DNA from: an uncultured Thermomicrobiales bacterium
Lineage (GTDB): Bacteria > Chloroflexota > Chloroflexia > Thermomicrobiales > Thermomicrobiaceae
DNA length: 8,549 nt
Reading direction: 5' to 3'
Assembly (NCBI GenBank): GCA_937891245.1
Contig: CALAGB010000366.1
Location: 1-8,549, forward strand
The notes beneath the pieces are model-generated. The model was given only the letters and a program-made list of their open reading frames with translations, searched no databases and was not told the DNA's origin. Position numbers and translations under genes: made by a program. Shown here one piece after another: positions 1 through 5,846 of the stretch. Position 1 is the stretch's first letter, and each line of letters opens with the position of its first letter.

Positions 1-52
1 ATTAGGCACGCCGCCAGCGTTGTTCCTGAGCCAGGATCAAACTCTCCATCAA
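1..52 (-). rRNA. rrs: 16S ribosomal RNA, 5' end only (partial)
   Basis: Read on the minus strand, 45 down to 26 is the universal 16S 5' sequence AGAGTTTGATCCTGGCTCAG (E. coli positions 8-27). It is followed by the conserved AACGCTGGCGGCGTGCCTAA block. Counting back seven bases puts the mature 5' end near 52. Only about 50 nt are present; the gene continues left beyond the window. It is the small-subunit rRNA and the first gene of an rRNA operon transcribed leftward from the promoter at 325-353. The GGCGTGCCTAA form is common in several phyla, including Chloroflexota, and does not identify the organism. Confidence 0.97.
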
Positions 53-56
53 GTTT

Positions 57-71
57 TCCCCATTAAGGGGA
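57..71 (-). other. Short hairpin next to the 16S 5' end
   Basis: On the minus strand TCCCC and GGGGA form a perfect 5-bp stem around the loop TTAAT, ending five bases before the predicted mature 16S 5' end. It may help 5'-end maturation. It is short enough to be chance. Confidence 0.4.
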
Positions 72-141
72 TTGTTTACCTGGTTTGCACTTCCTCTTCA
101 CCCAACCGGCTTACACCGTTCGAAGTGAATGGAATTGCGGG

Positions 142-164
142 AGTTCATGTACGCTGTACGAACT
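142..164 (-). other. Bulged hairpin downstream of boxA in the rRNA leader
   Basis: On the minus strand AGTTC and GTAC pair with GTAC and GAACT. This gives nine base pairs, a 3-nt loop (153-155) and one 2-nt bulge (147-148). It begins ten bases after the boxA-like element. Its role is unknown; a structural or processing element is the simplest reading. Confidence 0.55.
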
Positions 165-173
165 ACGCTTCAG

Positions 174-186
174 TTGTCAAGGTGCT
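174..186 (-). promoter_or_regulatory. boxA-like rRNA antitermination element
   Basis: The minus strand reads AGCACCTTGACAA, matching the E. coli rrn boxA (TGCTCTTTAACAA) at 9 of 13 positions. The following ACTGAA resembles the extended boxA of many bacterial rRNA operons. In known systems the RNA element binds NusB/NusE and lets polymerase pass terminators in untranslated rRNA. Its place in the leader, just after a hairpin, matches the boxB-boxA order of E. coli leaders. The embedded TTGACA is read as part of boxA and not as a -35, because no good -10 follows. Confidence 0.6.
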
Positions 187-193
187 GGCGGCG

Positions 194-218
194 AAACAAA
201 ACCCGCCGGGTTGGCGGG
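194..218 (-). terminator. Terminator-like or boxB-like hairpin with U-tract in the rRNA leader
   Basis: On the minus strand CCCGCC (218-213) pairs with GGCGGG (207-202) around the loop AACCC. An additional G-U pair is possible at the base, and TTTTGTTT (201-194) follows. This has intrinsic terminator form, yet it lies about 100 nt inside the rRNA leader and 7 nt before boxA. It could be a boxB-like stem of a nut-type antitermination site, or a real attenuator. The stem is only 6-7 bp, so efficiency is uncertain. Confidence 0.55.
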
Positions 219-234
219 CGGCAACACGTGTTCG
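218..234. repeat. Palindromic site copy 2, LexA-box-like
   Basis: The plus strand holds GCGGCAAC-ACGT-GTTCG, containing the perfect 10-bp palindrome AACACGTGTT (223-232). The minus strand reads CGAACACGTGTTGC. From memory, the Gram-positive SOS box is CGAAC-RNRY-GTTCG; the match is complete except for the final CG, which is swapped to GC. It is the partner of the site at 288-304. No protein binding can be shown from sequence. Confidence 0.4.
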
Positions 235-287
235 CGCTTACGCGTTCGGCTACGTGATGCCTGCTCCTTCCGCTCTCGCGTGGCTCA

Positions 288-304
288 GCGGCAACCGCGG
301 TTCG
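288..304. repeat. Palindromic site copy 1 in the rRNA leader
   Basis: The plus strand holds GCGGCAAC-CGCG-GTTCG, containing the perfect 10-bp palindrome AACCGCGGTT (293-302). The flanks are identical to those of the site at 218-234 over 13 bases. The central four bases differ but are still self-complementary. The two copies lie exactly 70 bp apart in the same orientation, just inside the transcribed leader. Confidence 0.4.
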
Positions 305-324
305 GCGCCTGCTCGAGTCCAGTC

Positions 325-353
325 AGTATATTCGAGTTGTGCTTCCCTGTCAA
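325..353 (-). promoter_or_regulatory. Housekeeping-sigma promoter of the rRNA operon
   Basis: On the minus strand a perfect -35 TTGACA (353-348) is followed by a 17-bp spacer and the -10 TATACT (330-325), which matches TATAAT at five of six bases. Start of transcription is expected near 318. Position and direction fit the 16S gene beginning at 52. No A/T-rich UP element is seen upstream. Copies of CCCTG/CAGGG at 345-366 surround the -35 box. Confidence 0.88.
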
Positions 354-460
354 GGCAGGGGCCCTGATCCTCTCGGGCCAGGCGACCGTTTCCGGCCGGT
401 CGGCTTTCGGCCAACGAGGGGTAATGCTACGGGTCGCCAACGGCCGTGTCAAGAGCAATT

Positions 461-476
461 TCCGGAGATCTCCAGA
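461..476. promoter_or_regulatory. 16-bp near-palindrome, candidate operator upstream of liuB
   Basis: TCCGGAGATCTCCAGA is symmetric except for one mismatched pair (C463/A474), with the perfect core GGAGATCTCC (464-473). It lies in the divergent spacer, about 115 bp before the liuB start and about 110 bp behind the rRNA promoter. Its size suits a dimeric regulator. Leucine-degradation operons in other bacteria are controlled by LiuR (MerR type) or LiuQ (TetR type), but no match to their operators is claimed. Confidence 0.35.
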
Positions 477-534
477 CCAATCTGAGCGCGCCCCTGCATC
501 GCCCACGCATCGCTCTTCAAGTTTGCCGGCGGGA

Positions 535-543
535 TGGTACATT
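535..543 (+). promoter_or_regulatory. Weak candidate extended -10 for the liu operon
   Basis: TG-G-TACATT fits the extended -10 form TGn plus a hexamer with four of six bases. It would start transcription about 40 nt before liuB. The best -35 (TTCAAG, 516-521, 16-bp spacer) is poor. It is listed only as the best rightward candidate in the spacer. Confidence 0.2.
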
Positions 544-589
544 TCGAAGATCGACCGCGCGCCCAGCGGGCCGGAAAGGATGAGATGAG

Positions 590-2197
590 GTGCGACTCGT
601 CAGCCGGGCGAATCCGTCCGATCCAGACTATCAAGCGAACCGCGAAGCGAACCTACGGCTCCTCGCTGAACTGCGTGAACGCCTCGAACACGCCCGCGCC
701 GGCGGCGGTCCTCGCGCCCACGAGCGGCAGCGCGAACGCGGCAAGCTTCCGGTGCGCGAGCGGATCGACCGAGTCATCGATCCCGCCAGTCCCTTCCTCG
801 AACTCTCCGCGCTGGCCGCCGAGGAGTGTTACGACGGTGATGCACCCGGGGCCGGTATGGTCACCGGCGTCGGTCGGGTAAGCGGACACGAGGTCGTCAT
901 CGTCGCCAACGATCCGACGGTCAAGGGCGGCACCTATTTCCCACTAACGGTGAAGAAGCACCTGCGCGCGCAGGAGATCGCCCTGGCGAATCGCCTGCCC
1001 TGCCTCTATCTGGTCGATTCAGGCGGCGCGTTCCTGCCACTACAGAGCGAGGTCTTCCCTGACCGCGAGCATTTCGGCCGCATCTTTCGGAATCAGGCCC
1101 AGCTCTCCGCGCTGGGGTTGCGACAGGTCGCCGTCGTACTCGGCCCTTGCACGGCCGGTGGCGCCTATGTGCCGGCCATGAGCGACGAGGCCGTCATCGT
1201 ACGCGGCACCGGCACGATCTACCTCGGCGGCCCACCGCTGGTTAAGGCAGCGACGGGCGAAGAGGTCACGGCCGAAGAGCTCGGTGGCGCCGATGTCCAT
1301 GGACGCATCAGCGGAGTCGTCGATTATGTCGTTGATGATGAAGCCACCGCGTTGGCGACGGCACGCGAGATCTTCGCCATACCGCGACCGGTTCTGCCGC
1401 CCCTCCCCTGGCAGCGCCAGCCGATCGCCGAGCCGGAGTTCGATCCGGAGGAGTTGCTCGGCATCATCCCGCCCGATCCGCGTCACACCTACGACCCACG
1501 CGAGATTTTGGCGCGCGTGCTCGACGGCAGCGACTTCCGCGAATTCAAGGCGGAATACGGCCAGACACTCGTCTGTGGCTTCGGGCATCTCTACGGCATT
1601 CCGGTCGGCATCCTCGCCAATCAGGGTGTGCTCTTCGCCGAATCGGCTCGCAAGGGCGCGCACTTCGTGATGCTCTGCGCGCAGCAACGCGTGCCCCTCC
1701 TCTTCCTGCAAAATATCCCCGGCTTCATCGTCGGGCGGCGCTACGAGCACGAGGGGATCGCCCGCGACGGCGCCAAGATGGTCTCCGCGGTAGCGGTGGC
1801 GCAGGTGCCGAAGATCACGCTCATCACCGGCGCGTCCTACGGCGCCGGCAACTACGCCATGGCCGGTCGGGCCTACGACCCGCGCTTTCTCTTCAGCTGG
1901 CCAATGTCGCGCATCGGCGTGATGGGCGGCGAACAGGCGGCCGGGGTGCTGGTGACGGTGCGCGAACAAGCCGCCGAGCGGCGCGGCACGGCGATTGACC
2001 AGAACGAACTGGACGCGCTTCGCACCGAGGTGCAGGCGCGTTATGATGCCGAGACGAGTCCCTATTTCGCGACGGCCCGGCTCTGGGACGACGGCGTCAT
2101 CGACCCGCGCCGGACGCGACAAGTGCTCGGGCTCGCCCTGCAGACAACCTTGAACGCGCCAATCCCGACAACCGATTACGGGGTGCTGCGCATCTGA
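590..2197 (+). CDS. liuB: 3-methylcrotonyl-CoA carboxylase, carboxyltransferase (beta) subunit
   Basis: This subunit transfers carboxyl from carboxybiotin on LiuD to 3-methylcrotonyl-CoA, giving 3-methylglutaconyl-CoA in cytosolic leucine degradation. The protein has 535 residues, the usual length for bacterial MCC beta. It shows the two crotonase-fold carboxyltransferase halves. The N half carries HFGRIFRNQAQLSALG (161-176), GPCTAGGAYVPAMSDE (185-200) and the LGGPPLVKAATGEEV block (212-226). The C half has NQGVLFAESARKGAHF (344-359), FLQNIPGFIVG (372-382), GASYGAGNYAMAGRAYDPRF (414-433) and VMGGEQAA (444-451). These are MCC-type rather than propionyl- or acetyl-CoA carboxylase motifs. Geranyl-CoA carboxylase is a close relative, but a downstream HMG-CoA lyase favours leucine. 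The start is GTG; AAAGGA at 575-580 lies 9 nt upstream. First gene of the operon. Confidence 0.93.
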   Translation: MRLVSRANPSDPDYQANREANLRLLAELRERLEHARAGGGPRAHERQRERGKLPVRERIDRVIDPASPFLELSALAAEECYDGDAPGAGMVTGVGRVSGHEVVIVANDPTVKGGTYFPLTVKKHLRAQEIALANRLPCLYLVDSGGAFLPLQSEVFPDREHFGRIFRNQAQLSALGLRQVAVVLGPCTAGGAYVPAMSDEAVIVRGTGTIYLGGPPLVKAATGEEVTAEELGGADVHGRISGVVDYVVDDEATALATAREIFAIPRPVLPPLPWQRQPIAEPEFDPEELLGIIPPDPRHTYDPREILARVLDGSDFREFKAEYGQTLVCGFGHLYGIPVGILANQGVLFAESARKGAHFVMLCAQQRVPLLFLQNIPGFIVGRRYEHEGIARDGAKMVSAVAVAQVPKITLITGASYGAGNYAMAGRAYDPRFLFSWPMSRIGVMGGEQAAGVLVTVREQAAERRGTAIDQNELDALRTEVQARYDAETSPYFATARLWDDGVIDPRRTRQVLGLALQTTLNAPIPTTDYGVLRI

Positions 2198-2215
2198 CCC
2201 GCGGGAGGTGTCGTA

Positions 2216-2992
2216 ATGAACGAACTGCTCATCGAGCAACGAGGAACCGCCCGCTGGCTGACGCTCAACCGGTCGGAGCGCCGCAACGCGCTCAGCCGGG
2301 CGTTGGTGCGCAAGCTTCATGACGCGGTCGTCGATGCGGCGAACGATGAGCGCTGCCGTTGTATCGTGCTCGCCGCTGTCGGTCCGGTCTTTTGTGCTGG
2401 AGCCGATCTGAACGAATTCCGCGAGGCAAGCGATCCATCCATCCTCAGCAGCGATGGCGAGATCCTGTCACGAACGCTGGAAGCGCTGAGCAATTCGCCC
2501 AAACCGGTGCTCGCGCGGATACAGGGCGCGGCGCTCGGCGGCGGCGTTGGACTTGTCGCGGCGGTTGATTTCGCGATCGGGGTACCCGAGGCGCGCTTTA
2601 CCCTGAGCGAGGTGCGGCTCGGCCTGACTCCAGCGGTCATCAGTCCCTTCATTTTGCGTGCGCTCGGACGACGACGAGCCCAGGCATTCATGCTCGCTTC
2701 GACGCCAATGGGTGCCTCAGAGGCGCTTGAACAAGGACTGCTCACGGCAGTCGTCGAACCAGAGCACCTGGATGAGGCGATCGACGCGCTCGTGCACAGC
2801 CTGACCGCCGCCGCGCCCGGCGCGCTCGCCGATGTGAAGACGCTGTTACAGGAGATCGACGGCCTGTCGCTGGCCGAGGCACGCCGCGTGACGGTGCACG
2901 CGCTGGCCGAGCGCCGTGCGAGCGCTGAGGGACAGGAAGGAATGAGCGCCTTTCTGGAGAAGCGCAAACCATCGTGGACGCCGGCCTCATGA
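2216..2992 (+). CDS. liuC: Methylglutaconyl-CoA hydratase (enoyl-CoA hydratase family)
   Basis: This enzyme hydrates 3-methylglutaconyl-CoA, the carboxylase product, to 3-hydroxy-3-methylglutaryl-CoA, the lyase substrate. The 258-residue protein has a standard crotonase fold: CAGADL (60-65) and ALGGGVGL (106-113) form the CoA/oxyanion region, and FTLSEVRLGLTPAVISPF (128-145) contains the likely catalytic E132. The first glutamate of classical enoyl-CoA hydratases (GGGxEL) is replaced by glycine. The GGGVGL plus SEVRLGLxPAVISP pattern is what I recognise as LiuC type, so this is not read as damage. An 18-bp gap follows liuB, with GGGAGG at 2203-2208 before the ATG. The stop codon overlaps the liuD start. 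A general enoyl-CoA hydratase is the alternative, but context supports LiuC. Confidence 0.88.
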   Translation: MNELLIEQRGTARWLTLNRSERRNALSRALVRKLHDAVVDAANDERCRCIVLAAVGPVFCAGADLNEFREASDPSILSSDGEILSRTLEALSNSPKPVLARIQGAALGGGVGLVAAVDFAIGVPEARFTLSEVRLGLTPAVISPFILRALGRRRAQAFMLASTPMGASEALEQGLLTAVVEPEHLDEAIDALVHSLTAAAPGALADVKTLLQEIDGLSLAEARRVTVHALAERRASAEGQEGMSAFLEKRKPSWTPAS

Positions 2993-4941
2993 GCAAGCGC
3001 GTCGCTATTGCGAACCGAGCCGAGATCGCGATTCGCATCGCGGCCACCTGCCGGCTACGTGGATTGCAACCGGTGTTGATTACGACCGATGCCGAACCCG
3101 AGAGCTATGCTGCCCGAGTGATCGGCCAGACCGCACATGCCGGTGCCGTCGGGGCGGAACTCGATCCCGAGGCGGTCGTGGCGGCGGCCCAAAAGGCCGG
3201 TTGCACGTATCTCCATCCCGGTTACGGCTTCCTCAGTGAACGGCCCGCGCTGGCGCGCGCCTGTGCTAGGGCTGGCATCGCCTTCATCGGTCCGAGCGCC
3301 GAGACTCTGGAGCTGTGCGGCGACAAGGTCGCGACACGCGCCATCGCCGAAGCGAGCGGAGTGCCACTACTGGCAGCGACCTCGACACTCGGTGACGCCC
3401 CCGACGATTGGACCCGCGCCGCGGACGAGATCGGCTATCCACTTCTTGTCAAAGCGGTCCAGGGCGGCGGCGGGGCCAGCCTGCGCCGAGTGGCAAACGC
3501 TGATGAACTGGTCGATGCCGTCGCGTCGGCCCGCCGTGAAGCGGAAGCGGCCGGCGCCGGACCGCTCCTGTATCTCGAACGGTTTCTCGGCGGTGCCCGT
3601 CATATCGAAGTGCAGGTCGCCGGAGACGGCACGCACGCCGTCGCGCTCGGCGAACGCGAATGCTCGCTGCAACGTCGCCATCAGAAGGTGATCGAAGAAG
3701 CCCCGGCCATGTGCCTGCCGGGTGAAGACCGCAGGCGTCTTTACCGCTACGCCATGATGATCGCCGAAGCCGTCAAGCTGAAGAGCCTGGCGACCGTCGA
3801 ATTCCTCTACGCACCCGACGGCACGATCGCGTTCATCGAGGTGAATCCCCGCCTGCAAGTCGAACATCCGGTAACGGAAGCGACCAGCGGGCTCGATCTC
3901 GTCGCCTTGCAGTTTGATCTGGCGGACGGTGCTTTGCTGCCGGCGAACCCGCCACCGCCCTACGGTCATGCGATTGAAGCGCGGCTCTATGCCGAAGACC
4001 CGGCCAATCTCTTCCTGCCCTCACCCGGCCGGATCAGCGTGCTGGCGCTGCCGGCTTCGCCCGGTGTGCGCGTCGACGCGGGCTATCAGGTCCATGACCG
4101 GGTGCCCGATCGCTTCGATCCGATGATCGCCAAGCTGATCGCCTGGGGCGACACGCGCGAACAGGCCGTCGCGCGCCTGAGCGATACGCTCGAGCAATGC
4201 GCCGTTGCTGGGGTCGCGACCAATCGCCCCTGGCTGCTGGCGTTGCTCGCCGACGAGCGCGTGCGCGAGGGCGGCTACGACACGCAGACAGCCACCGCGA
4301 TACCAGCGCCGCACCGCGACGGCAACCCGCCCGATCTCATCCAGGCGGCGCTCATCGCCCAAACGCTCGAACGGCCGCCGAGCAACGATCCCTGGGAACG
4401 GATCGGACCGTTCCGCATGAGCGGCGCGACCGAGCTTGCCTTTCACGATCCGAACGGCAGTTGGGAATTCGTCGCCTCGGTTGAGCGATCAAGCGATCGC
4501 TGGCAACTCAGGCTGGCTGATTCCGCCGCCGCGCCACTCAACTGGCAACGCGGTGACGACGGCGTTTGGACGATCACGCTCGGTTCACACTCGGCTCGCT
4601 TCGCCATCGCGGCCGCCTCCGGCGACACGATCGAAGTGAGCGGCGCGGATGATCGTTGGTTCGCTCGGGCCGGCCGTCGCCCACCATCCAGCACCGGCAC
4701 GTCTCGCGCGACCGTCAACGCCTTGCGCGCCCCGCTCCCTGGCAAGGTGATCCGAGTCGACGTCGAGCCCGATCAGGTTGTCAGCGAAGGCACGCCGCTT
4801 ATTATTCTGAGCGCCATGAAGATCGAAATCGTGCTGCGCGCGCCCCGCGATTGTCGCGTGCACGCCATCCACTGCCGGCCAGAGGAGCAGGTCGAGGCTG
4901 GCGCGCTGCTGGTGGAACTCGTCCCGGAGGAAGAAGGATGA
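2989..4941 (+). CDS. liuD: 3-methylcrotonyl-CoA carboxylase, biotin carboxylase/biotin carrier (alpha) subunit
   Basis: This subunit uses ATP and bicarbonate to carboxylate its own biotin, then presents it to LiuB. The 650-residue protein has a biotin-carboxylase N domain (about 1-112, ANRAEIA and HPGYGFLSE), an ATP-grasp domain (about 113-310) and a carboxylase C domain (to about 440). A linker/BT-like region spans 440-575 and a biotinyl domain 578-648. Expected catalytic residues are present: K155, H205, E223, the RRHQK segment (229-233), E284, N286, R288, Q290, E292 and R332. The biotinylated lysine is K611 in SAMKIE, where AMKM is commoner. The loop after GGGG reads ASLRR instead of the usual RGMR or KGMR. 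The ATG at 2989 overlaps the liuC stop as ATGA, implying translational coupling, and aligns with the family start; a GTG at 2974 would add five residues. Confidence 0.93.
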   Translation: MSKRVAIANRAEIAIRIAATCRLRGLQPVLITTDAEPESYAARVIGQTAHAGAVGAELDPEAVVAAAQKAGCTYLHPGYGFLSERPALARACARAGIAFIGPSAETLELCGDKVATRAIAEASGVPLLAATSTLGDAPDDWTRAADEIGYPLLVKAVQGGGGASLRRVANADELVDAVASARREAEAAGAGPLLYLERFLGGARHIEVQVAGDGTHAVALGERECSLQRRHQKVIEEAPAMCLPGEDRRRLYRYAMMIAEAVKLKSLATVEFLYAPDGTIAFIEVNPRLQVEHPVTEATSGLDLVALQFDLADGALLPANPPPPYGHAIEARLYAEDPANLFLPSPGRISVLALPASPGVRVDAGYQVHDRVPDRFDPMIAKLIAWGDTREQAVARLSDTLEQCAVAGVATNRPWLLALLADERVREGGYDTQTATAIPAPHRDGNPPDLIQAALIAQTLERPPSNDPWERIGPFRMSGATELAFHDPNGSWEFVASVERSSDRWQLRLADSAAAPLNWQRGDDGVWTITLGSHSARFAIAAASGDTIEVSGADDRWFARAGRRPPSSTGTSRATVNALRAPLPGKVIRVDVEPDQVVSEGTPLIILSAMKIEIVLRAPRDCRVHAIHCRPEEQVEAGALLVELVPEEEG

Positions 4942-5831
4942 CCTTCATCGAACGGCTGCCGCGCCACGTCACGGTTGTCGAGGTCGGTCCGCGCGACGGA
5001 TTGCAAAACGAAGCCGAGATCGTCCCGATCGAAGCCAAGGTCCGCTTCATCGAGGCTCTGGCAGATGCCGGGCTACCGGTGGTCGAGAGCACCAGCTTCG
5101 TCAATCCGAAGGCAGTGCCGCAGCTGGCCGATGCCGCCGAGGTGATGAAGCGCGTCGAACGACGTCCCGGCACGCGCTATCCGGTGCTCGTGCCAAACGA
5201 ACGCGGCTTCGAACGCGCGCTGGCCGCCGGCTGCGACGCCATCGCCCTCTTCACCGCCGCCTCCGAAGCCTTCAGTCAGGCGAACGTCCGCGCCTCGATC
5301 GACGAAACATTCGCGCGCTTCGCGCCGGTCGCGGTCGCCGCCCGCGCGGCGGGCGTGTCACTGCGCGGGTATGTCTCCACCGCCGTCGATTGCCCCTATT
5401 CCGGGCCGGTCGATCCGAATGTTGTCGTCGAAGTAACCGGTCGACTCTTCGATCTCGGCTGTGACGAAGTCTCGCTCGCCGACACGATCGGCACCGGCAC
5501 GCCGCAGGCGGTTGACCGATTACTCAATCTCGTGCTTCACGAGTTCGACGGCGATAAGATCGCGCTGCACTTCCACGACACCCACGGCCTGGCGCTCGCC
5601 AACGTGATGATCGGCCTCGATTACGGCATCAGCGTCTTCGACTCCGCGGCAGGTGGGCTCGGCGGCTGCCCCTTTGCGCCCGGCGCACCGGGCAACCTCG
5701 CTACCGAAAAGCTGCTCGCGCTTCTCGACGGCCTCGGCATCGAAACTGGCGTCAACCGGACCGGCGTCGCCCAGGCAATGACCGAACTGCGTCAAGCCGT
5801 GCCGGGCATAGGGGCGGGGCATCTGACGTAG
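4938..5831 (+). CDS. liuE: Hydroxymethylglutaryl-CoA lyase
   Basis: The enzyme cleaves HMG-CoA into acetyl-CoA and acetoacetate, the last step of the leucine pathway encoded here. The protein has 297 residues, close to the family norm of about 300, and forms a DRE-TIM-type barrel. Visible motifs are EVGPRDGLQNE (15-25, with R19 and D20), VVESTSFVNPKAVPQ (48-62, E50), the metal-binding pair H211 and H213 in LHFHDTHG, and the active-site loop GGLGGCPFAPGAPGNLATE (239-257) with catalytic C244 and N253. The reading frame is open further upstream, to 4656, but that part is a shadow of liuD. The ATG at 4938 overlaps the liuD stop as ATGA and has GGAGG at 4926-4930. It ends 15 bp from the convergent dmpA gene, with no clear terminator between. 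Confidence 0.94.
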   Translation: MTFIERLPRHVTVVEVGPRDGLQNEAEIVPIEAKVRFIEALADAGLPVVESTSFVNPKAVPQLADAAEVMKRVERRPGTRYPVLVPNERGFERALAAGCDAIALFTAASEAFSQANVRASIDETFARFAPVAVAARAAGVSLRGYVSTAVDCPYSGPVDPNVVVEVTGRLFDLGCDEVSLADTIGTGTPQAVDRLLNLVLHEFDGDKIALHFHDTHGLALANVMIGLDYGISVFDSAAGGLGGCPFAPGAPGNLATEKLLALLDGLGIETGVNRTGVAQAMTELRQAVPGIGAGHLT

Positions 5832-5846
5832 GCCCTCACCCCCACT

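Larger units (their letters stand above)
53..318 (-). other. Transcribed leader of the rRNA operon
   Basis: This is the region between the predicted transcription start (about 318, seven bases past the -10 box) and the mature 16S 5' end at 52, roughly 265 nt. Read leftward it holds, in order, a palindromic site (288-304), a second related site (218-234), a hairpin with a U-tract (202-218), a boxA-like element (174-186), a bulged hairpin (142-164) and a small hairpin beside the 16S start (57-71). No protein-coding gene is credible here: the open frames lack family-like sequence and ribosome binding sites. The RNase III stem cannot be tested because its partner strand lies beyond the 16S gene. 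Confidence 0.8.

Noticed and set aside
175..180. TTGACA on the minus strand as a second rRNA promoter -35
   Set aside because: At 16-18 bp spacing the -10 candidates (TACAGC, ACAGCG) are poor, and the sequence fits an extended boxA better.
20..588. Open reading frames on the plus strand across the rRNA leader
   Set aside because: They run antisense to 16S and its leader, have no ribosome binding site or recognisable protein sequence, and overlap a near-consensus rRNA promoter.
1040..2320. Long antisense open frame of 426 codons opposite liuB
   Set aside because: It is a typical GC-rich shadow frame; the sense strand encodes full-length LiuB with all family motifs, and the antisense translation matches nothing I recognise.
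2974..2988. Upstream GTG start for liuD
   Set aside because: It adds five residues not typical of the family; the ATG at 2989 gives a classic ATGA overlap with liuC and the usual N-terminus. The GTG cannot be fully excluded.
4656..4937. N-terminal extension of the HMG-CoA lyase frame
   Set aside because: It lies inside the biotinyl-domain part of liuD in another frame, has no lyase homology, and a strong ribosome binding site precedes the ATG at 4938.
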